This document shows, one piece after another, positions 1-3,764 of a stretch of 6,006 bases of DNA. The stretch's first letter is position 1; every line of letters starts with the position of its first letter. Below the pieces are notes generated by a model. The model was not told the origin of the DNA and made no database searches. It was given only the letters and a program-made list of their open reading frames with translations. Source of the DNA: an uncultured Eggerthellaceae bacterium (lineage in GTDB: Bacteria; Actinomycetota; Coriobacteriia; Coriobacteriales; Eggerthellaceae); contig CAKTWD010000094.1 in assembly GCA_934630485.1 (NCBI GenBank), positions 1 to 6,006 on the forward strand, read 5' to 3'. The position numbers were made by a program, and so were the translations under genes.

Positions 1-499
1 TCAGGTAACGCATAGCGCGGAAGCCGCCCGGGCCCGTGCCCACGATCGAGCGCATGTAGAAGTTCTCGACACGGTCGTCGGCAGTGTGCGCCGTGAAAAT
101 GCGCCCCTCGGAAACGGGCGCACCCACGTGGCGGCACAGGCTGACCAGCGCATCGTGCGCTGCGGCGTAGCGCTCACGACGTGCAACGGCCTCGATGTTG
201 CCGCCTTCAGCAGCGGCAATGCCCGATACGTTGATCTCGCATGCGAACAGAGGGATCCCCAGCGCATCGGCAAGCTGAGCCGTGAACAGGGCATCGTCGT
301 CGGCGTCGGCGCCACGCAGCTTATGGTTAACGTGAAGCATGGCAACAGGGCCGATGTCCCCCGCTCGAACAAGCTCGGCGGCAATGTACGCCAATGCGGT
401 TGAGTCGGAGCCACCCGAAACCATCAACAACACCGGGGTCTCGCCGGTTGCAAGCCCGCGCGCGGCGATGACCTCGCGTGCGCTGGAAAGAACGTCCAT
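1..499 (-). CDS. tilS: tRNA(Ile)-lysidine synthase TilS, N-terminal part (runs off the left edge)
   Basis: TilS uses ATP and lysine to convert C34 of the CAU anticodon of tRNA-Ile into lysidine, so that the tRNA reads AUA and is charged with isoleucine; it acts in the cytoplasm and is normally essential. The 166 visible residues carry the family's marks in order: the PP-loop SGGSDS at residues 28-33, HVNHKLRG at 56-63, GNIEAVARRERY at 100-111 and TAHTADD at 136-142, followed by the Gly-rich stretch ending FRAMRYL. This is the N-type ATP pyrophosphatase domain. The C-terminal tRNA-binding part lies beyond position 1, so completeness cannot be judged. The ATG at 499-497 follows an AGGAAG ribosome binding site (510-505) with a 5-nt spacer. 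That site shares two bases with the TAG stop of the upstream peptidase gene, which is in the same frame, so translation is probably coupled. No other start lies between that stop and the ATG. Family assignment is secure. Confidence 0.93.
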   Translation of the reverse strand, partial: MDVLSSAREVIAARGLATGETPVLLMVSGGSDSTALAYIAAELVRAGDIGPVAMLHVNHKLRGADADDDALFTAQLADALGIPLFACEINVSGIAAAEGGNIEAVARRERYAAAHDALVSLCRHVGAPVSEGRIFTAHTADDRVENFYMRSIVGTGPGGFRAMRYL

Positions 500-504
500 A
501 CCTG

Positions 505-510
505 CTTCCT
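505..510 (-). promoter_or_regulatory. tilS ribosome binding site overlapping the upstream stop codon
   Basis: On the minus strand AGGAAG sits 5 nt before the tilS ATG. Its first two bases are the last two bases of the TAG stop of the preceding gene (511-509). A ribosome ending the peptidase would therefore stand on the tilS start region, which suggests translational coupling. Confidence 0.7.
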
Positions 511-1582
511 ATCTTAGAATCTGCTCGATCGATATAGCGTTGCCCATGCACGTGACCTTCGCGAAACTACCGCAGATCAACGGCATCGACGGGGGGATAT
601 GCCCGATATCGGCATCCATGATGATGGGCACGTGGTGCTTCTCGAGAATGCCGCACACAGCCCGATACGCGTCCAAGCCCAAAAACGGCTCGGTGCCGCA
701 GAGCGGGCGGCCAAGCACGAAACCGCGCACCTTGTCGAACCAACCTGCGTTCTCCATTTGCCAAAGCGCGCGGCGAATGGACATGGGGTTCAGGTCGCAC
801 GACTCCAAAAACCAGATAACGCCGTCGTCGGCATAGCGCTCGTTGAACGCCTTCACTTGGTCGAACCGCGTTCCCACCAACATGGCAAGAATATCCATGC
901 AGCCGCCCAGCAAGCGGCCCTCCATGTATGCGGCGCCATCGCCGATGCGCATCTCGCCGTTCGAAAGCACGCGCCTCAACGAGAGCGCGGTGCAGTTGTA
1001 GGGCGCCAAAGGATGCTCGGTGTCCTTCAACCCCTCGACCTCGTGACGCGGATAACTGTTCGCAACGATGTGGGGAACGCCCTCTTCATCCAAGAAAGCG
1101 CTGCTGCCGGACAGCGTGCCAAGCGCGTCTTCCACGCACTTATGCCACGGCTCCATGCCAAACGTTGAGGCGCAGGGGCCGTACACCGAGGCGACGTCGC
1201 ACATCGTTGTTAACGTGAACGTGAGATTCGTGTTGTCGGAATAGCCCTCGAACCACGTGGGCTTCGCCGCACGCACGGCATCGAGGTCGACCTTGGCAAG
1301 CGTTTCGCACGCAAGCTCGCCGCCGCCGCACGCGATAAGCGCGGCGGTATCGTCGGCACAGTACATCTCGGTGAACTCGCGCCCGCAGCTTTCTGGCGTG
1401 GAGCTAATGCCGATACCGTCGCCCGCATATGCGTTGGGGCCCGGCTTCACTTCGTAACCGCGCGCCGAAAGCGCTTCAAGAGCATGGTCGAACGCAGTTC
1501 GATAGGGCTCGATGTTCGCGCCGAACGATGGCGCAGGAAACCCGATGGTCTCGCCCTGCGCGATGAATTCCGGATACCTCAC
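509..1582 (-). CDS. S66 family LD-carboxypeptidase-like / MccF-like peptidase (GTG start)
   Basis: This 357-residue cytoplasmic protein belongs to the S66 peptidase family, whose members cut the terminal D-residue from muropeptides (LdcA) or inactivate microcin C-type peptide-nucleotides (MccF). Visible marks are the N-terminal GETIGFPAPSFG (10-21), ACGGGELACE (84-93) where the family elbow lies, GYSDNTNLT (113-121), YGP (134-136), the Glu of WFLES (E260) and the His of IGHIPP (H328). The last two fit the family's catalytic Glu and His. The nucleophilic Ser is not visible where I would align it: the GG is followed by ELAC, placing Ala91-Cys92 there. There are 14 cysteines, many for a protein this size. 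An in-frame ATG exists at 1687, but homology begins only after the GTG at 1582, which has GTGAGG 5 nt upstream; the extra 35 residues look like leader DNA. Peptidase sub-function and substrate are unknown. Length is normal for the family. Confidence 0.85.
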   Translation of the reverse strand: MRYPEFIAQGETIGFPAPSFGANIEPYRTAFDHALEALSARGYEVKPGPNAYAGDGIGISSTPESCGREFTEMYCADDTAALIACGGGELACETLAKVDLDAVRAAKPTWFEGYSDNTNLTFTLTTMCDVASVYGPCASTFGMEPWHKCVEDALGTLSGSSAFLDEEGVPHIVANSYPRHEVEGLKDTEHPLAPYNCTALSLRRVLSNGEMRIGDGAAYMEGRLLGGCMDILAMLVGTRFDQVKAFNERYADDGVIWFLESCDLNPMSIRRALWQMENAGWFDKVRGFVLGRPLCGTEPFLGLDAYRAVCGILEKHHVPIIMDADIGHIPPSMPLICGSFAKVTCMGNAISIEQILR

Positions 1583-1587
1583 GTTTG

Positions 1588-1593
1588 CCTCAC
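1588..1593 (-). promoter_or_regulatory. Ribosome binding site that supports the GTG start at 1582
   Basis: Reading the minus strand, GTGAGG ends 5 nt before the GTG at 1582-1580, and a GGGGAAG stretch lies just before it. This decides for the GTG start over the ATG 35 codons further upstream, whose encoded residues do not resemble the family. Confidence 0.6.
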
Positions 1594-1641
1594 TTCCCCA
1601 GCCCTCTGGGCCGTCGACTCTTAAAGGCGTCGATTCGAATA

Positions 1642-1647
1642 AGTATA
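1642..1647 (-). promoter_or_regulatory. Possible -10 element for the peptidase-tilS genes
   Basis: TATACT (5 of 6 to the sigma-70 type -10) on the minus strand would start a leader of about 50 nt before the GTG at 1582. No good -35 is seen at 16-18 bp (TGTGCC at 17 bp is poor). An 8-bp palindrome, ATTCGAAT (1633-1640), lies at the expected start point and could be an operator or chance. If real, it gives the two downstream genes transcription independent of the methyltransferase gene. Confidence 0.3.
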
Positions 1648-1706
1648 CAGATGGGATGGCGTCGGCACAGGAAAGCAACCCGAACAATGGCGCTACCTTC
1701 CGGCCG

Positions 1707-3191
1707 CTACCTGCCCTTGATGATCAAAGCCACCGTCTCGACGTGATTAGTGTGTGGGAACATATCCACGGGAACGACCTTCGTTGTTTCATAGCCGAGC
1801 TTCTGCAGATACGCCAGATCGCGCACCTGGGTTTCGGGGTTGCACGAGATGTAAACCACGCGCTGGGGAGCAAGCGTCGCCAGCGAGTCAAGGAACTCCT
1901 CGGTCGAACCCGCGCGCGGCGGATCCATGAACACGACGGTCTCACCCGTCGTAAAGCCAGCACTCGCAGCAGAACCTTCGGCCGAAGAAACCCCCTCGTC
2001 AGCCAAGCCGCCGGCGGCGGCGAATTCGCGCATGAACGCGCTTGCGTCGCCCACCACGAAATGAGCGTTCTCGATGCCGTTGTGGCGGGCGTTCTCGCGA
2101 GCGTCGCGAATGGCCGACTCGACCGAATCGACGCCTACCACCGAGCGGGCACCACGCGATGCCGCAACCAAACCAATGGTACCCGTGCCGCAGTAGGCGT
2201 CGATGACGTCCTGCGTCCCATCAAGCCCGGCAAGGTCGATGGCAGTGTTGTACAGAACCTCGGTCTGCACCGAGTTCACCTGGTAGAACGACTTCGACGA
2301 GATGCGGAAGCTCAGCCCGCACAGCGTGTCCAAAATGAATCCAGGGCCGTACAGGCGGTTCTCCTTCTCGCCCAAGATGACGTTGGTTTGGCGCGTGTTC
2401 ACGTTCTGAACCACCGTGGTGATGAATGGGCAGCGGTGCACCAGCTCGCGGCAGAATGCGCGCGACGCGGGGAACTCGTCGCCGTTCGTAACCAGAGTAA
2501 CCAACATCTCGCCGCTCTCGTGACCCACGCGAACCACCACGTGACGCATGAAGCCGACGCCCGTATCCTCGTCATAGGGCTCGATGCCGAACTTGCCCAT
2601 AAGGTGCTTGATCTGACGAACGACCTGTTTTGCCTGCTCGTTTTCGATCAGGCAGCCGTCGGTGTCCACCAGCCTGTGCGAATGAGCCGCGTACATGCCG
2701 GTCTTGATCTCGTAGCGGGCGCCGCGCTTGCCGTCGGCAAGTCGTTTGCCGCGCGCAAACGGCGAGATCACCTTGTTGCGATAGCGATAAGGCTCGTCCA
2801 TGCCCAAAACCGGGGCGAAGATGCTTTCACTCGCCACTGCATCATCCGCAACGAGGCCCGCATTGACGAACAGCTGGCGCATATATTCGCCCTTCGCTCG
2901 AAGCTGCTGGTCGTAGGGCTTGGCGATATGCTGGCACGCGCCGCACTTGAAGCTTGCGCCGCAGGGGTCGTCTTTAGAAGGCGCGGATGCGACAGGGCGT
3001 CTAACGTCGCTGCCGCGGCGGCCTGCGCCCTTGGCGACGCCTGAAAGGCTGCCGCCCTTTTTGGCCCCGTTCGCGGAATTCGAAGCGGCAGGGCGCTTCG
3101 CCTTCATCTTCTTCTTGCCCGCCCCGCTTGCCTGCGGCTTTTTCTTCGCCGTCTTCTTTTTCGACGCGGTATCGGATCGCTTCTGAGCCAT
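1707..3191 (-). CDS. rlmD: 23S rRNA (uracil-C5) methyltransferase, RlmD/RlmCD type, with Fe-S cluster
   Basis: This 494-residue enzyme should transfer a methyl group from S-adenosylmethionine to C5 of a uridine in 23S rRNA (U1939 or U747 by E. coli numbering). The visible parts, in order, are a Lys/Ala/Ser/Gly-rich tail (about 1-75), three cluster cysteines C77, C83 and C86 in the C-x5-C-x2-C pattern with the fourth at C180, FYQVN (302-306), the SAM-binding DAYCGTGTIG (331-340), DPPRAG (423-428), the catalytic cysteine of YISCNP (C450) and the general-base Glu of TNHVET (E485). All key residues are present, so it should be active. There is no recognisable TRAM domain before the cluster. An Ala/Gly/Ser-rich insert (about 391-417) precedes DPPRAG. 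The ATG at 3191 has a strong AAGGGGA site 6 nt upstream; the longer open frame reaching 3362 would overlap the divergent gene. Which uridine is modified, or whether a tRNA is the target, cannot be told from sequence alone. Confidence 0.92.
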   Translation of the reverse strand: MAQKRSDTASKKKTAKKKPQASGAGKKKMKAKRPAASNSANGAKKGGSLSGVAKGAGRRGSDVRRPVASAPSKDDPCGASFKCGACQHIAKPYDQQLRAKGEYMRQLFVNAGLVADDAVASESIFAPVLGMDEPYRYRNKVISPFARGKRLADGKRGARYEIKTGMYAAHSHRLVDTDGCLIENEQAKQVVRQIKHLMGKFGIEPYDEDTGVGFMRHVVVRVGHESGEMLVTLVTNGDEFPASRAFCRELVHRCPFITTVVQNVNTRQTNVILGEKENRLYGPGFILDTLCGLSFRISSKSFYQVNSVQTEVLYNTAIDLAGLDGTQDVIDAYCGTGTIGLVAASRGARSVVGVDSVESAIRDARENARHNGIENAHFVVGDASAFMREFAAAGGLADEGVSSAEGSAASAGFTTGETVVFMDPPRAGSTEEFLDSLATLAPQRVVYISCNPETQVRDLAYLQKLGYETTKVVPVDMFPHTNHVETVALIIKGR

Positions 3192-3197
3192 CGGTAC

Positions 3198-3204
3198 TCC
3201 CCTT
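3198..3204 (-). promoter_or_regulatory. Strong ribosome binding site fixing the methyltransferase start
   Basis: AAGGGGA on the minus strand lies 6 nt before the ATG at 3191-3189. It rules in this start against the 57-codon longer open frame, whose extra residues would be read from the shared control region. Confidence 0.75.
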
Positions 3205-3225
3205 GTGATTGAAAAACTAACGGCT

Positions 3226-3256
3226 ATTTTACGATTAACGCACCGTTGACTTTCAG
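3226..3256 (-). promoter_or_regulatory. Possible promoter of the methyltransferase gene
   Basis: On the minus strand TAAAAT (3231-3226, 5 of 6 to the -10 consensus) follows CTGAAA (3256-3251, 4 of 6 to the -35) with a long 19-bp spacer, giving a leader of about 28 nt. A second candidate is TATACT at 3289-3284 with another CTGAAA 18 bp upstream. The choice is uncertain. Confidence 0.35.
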
Positions 3257-3291
3257 GGCGCTGACAAATACTAGAATGAAACGAGTATAGA
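3246..3291 (+). promoter_or_regulatory. Possible promoter(s) of the YvlD-type gene and ABC transporter
   Basis: Two weak candidates overlap here: TTGACT (3246-3251) with TACTAG (3269-3274) at 17 bp, and CTGACA (3261-3266) with TATAGA (3286-3291) at 19 bp. The first -35 touches the -35 of the opposite promoter candidate, so the two directions may compete or share regulation. None is a perfect match. Confidence 0.35.
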
Positions 3292-3303
3292 GGTTGAACA
3301 TGC

Positions 3304-3330
3304 GCGTTTTCAGCCCGCTTCGGGCAACGC
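3304..3330 (+). promoter_or_regulatory. Leader stem-loop in the 5' region of the YvlD-type gene
   Basis: GCCCG-CTT-CGGGC (3313-3325) forms a 5-bp stem, and the flanking GCGTT (3304-3308) and AACGC (3326-3330) can extend it by 5 bp with a 4-nt bulge. No T run follows on either strand, so it is not an ordinary terminator. It lies 26 nt before the start codon and may affect mRNA stability or translation. Confidence 0.4.
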
Positions 3331-3355
3331 AAAACCAACGAGAAACGAGGCCACC

Positions 3356-3712
3356 ATGCCATTCGTCATTCGCTGGCTGGTCACGGCAATCGCCTGCGCC
3401 GCCGCCATCTGGATCGTCCCCGGCCTTACCGTCGCCGACGGCACCACCGGCATCATCGTGCTGGGCCTTATTCTTGCCCTGGTCAACACCAGTCTCAAGC
3501 CCATCGTCCAAATACTCAGCCTGCCGCTTACGTTCATGACGTTCGGCATCTTCTACCTTATCGTGGACACGCTGATGCTCTACATTGCCGGCTGGCTGTC
3601 AAACGGCCTGTTCAACGTGGGCGTCGGCATCGCAGGGTTCGGAAGCGCGTTCCTTGCCAGCATTATCATCAGCATCGTCTCGGCGCTGGTGAACGGGGCC
3701 GTGGCCAAGTAG
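3356..3712 (+). CDS. Small four-helix membrane protein, YvlD / 'phage holin family' type
   Basis: This 118-residue integral membrane protein fits the YvlD-like family often labelled 'phage holin superfamily IV'; the label comes from fold similarity and does not imply lysis. Four hydrophobic segments are visible at about residues 4-23, 32-52, 58-81 and 92-115. Between segments 2 and 3 lies the family signature ALVNTSLKPIVQILSLPLTF (41-60), with TFGIF (62-66) just after. There is no soluble domain, and length is typical. ACGAGG sits 5 nt before the ATG. No terminator separates it from the ABC gene 52 bp downstream, so the two may be one transcript. In Bacillus the relative yvlD lies in an envelope-stress-controlled operon; a membrane-protective role here is inference, and the molecular function is not known. 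Nothing phage-like surrounds it, so a true holin is unlikely. Confidence 0.85.
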   Translation: MPFVIRWLVTAIACAAAIWIVPGLTVADGTTGIIVLGLILALVNTSLKPIVQILSLPLTFMTFGIFYLIVDTLMLYIAGWLSNGLFNVGVGIAGFGSAFLASIIISIVSALVNGAVAK

Positions 3713-3764
3713 CGAACACCCACCCAAGCACAGCACCGATTCAAACGAAGAAGTTAGGCACCCT

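Noticed and set aside
1..414. Open frames on both strands at the left edge
   Set aside because: The true gene is TilS in another minus-strand frame, with the PP-loop and other motifs; these frames are shadows.
1626..1664. Direct repeat GGCGTCG at 1626-1632 and 1658-1664
   Set aside because: Seven bases in GC-rich DNA are likely to recur by chance; no further copies were noticed nearby.
1583..1687. A 35-codon longer N-terminus for the peptidase from an ATG at 1687
   Set aside because: The extra residues have no family likeness, the region holds a possible -10 element, and a good ribosome binding site precedes the GTG at 1582.
1512..3044. A 510-codon open frame on the plus strand
   Set aside because: It lies opposite the methyltransferase and the start of the peptidase gene, has no recognisable domain, and is His/Arg/Ala/Val-rich, as expected from the reverse of a GC-rich gene. 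The minus-strand proteins have complete catalytic motifs.
3313..3325. Hairpin considered as a rho-independent terminator
   Set aside because: No T run follows the stem on either strand, and it lies in a region where both genes point away.
3192..3362. A 57-codon longer N-terminus for the methyltransferase
   Set aside because: It would overlap the divergent gene's start and control region, and a strong ribosome binding site precedes the ATG at 3191.
3356..3712. Reading the small membrane protein as a phage holin and sign of a prophage
   Set aside because: The 'holin family' label for YvlD-like proteins is by similarity only, and no endolysin, tail or integrase gene is nearby.
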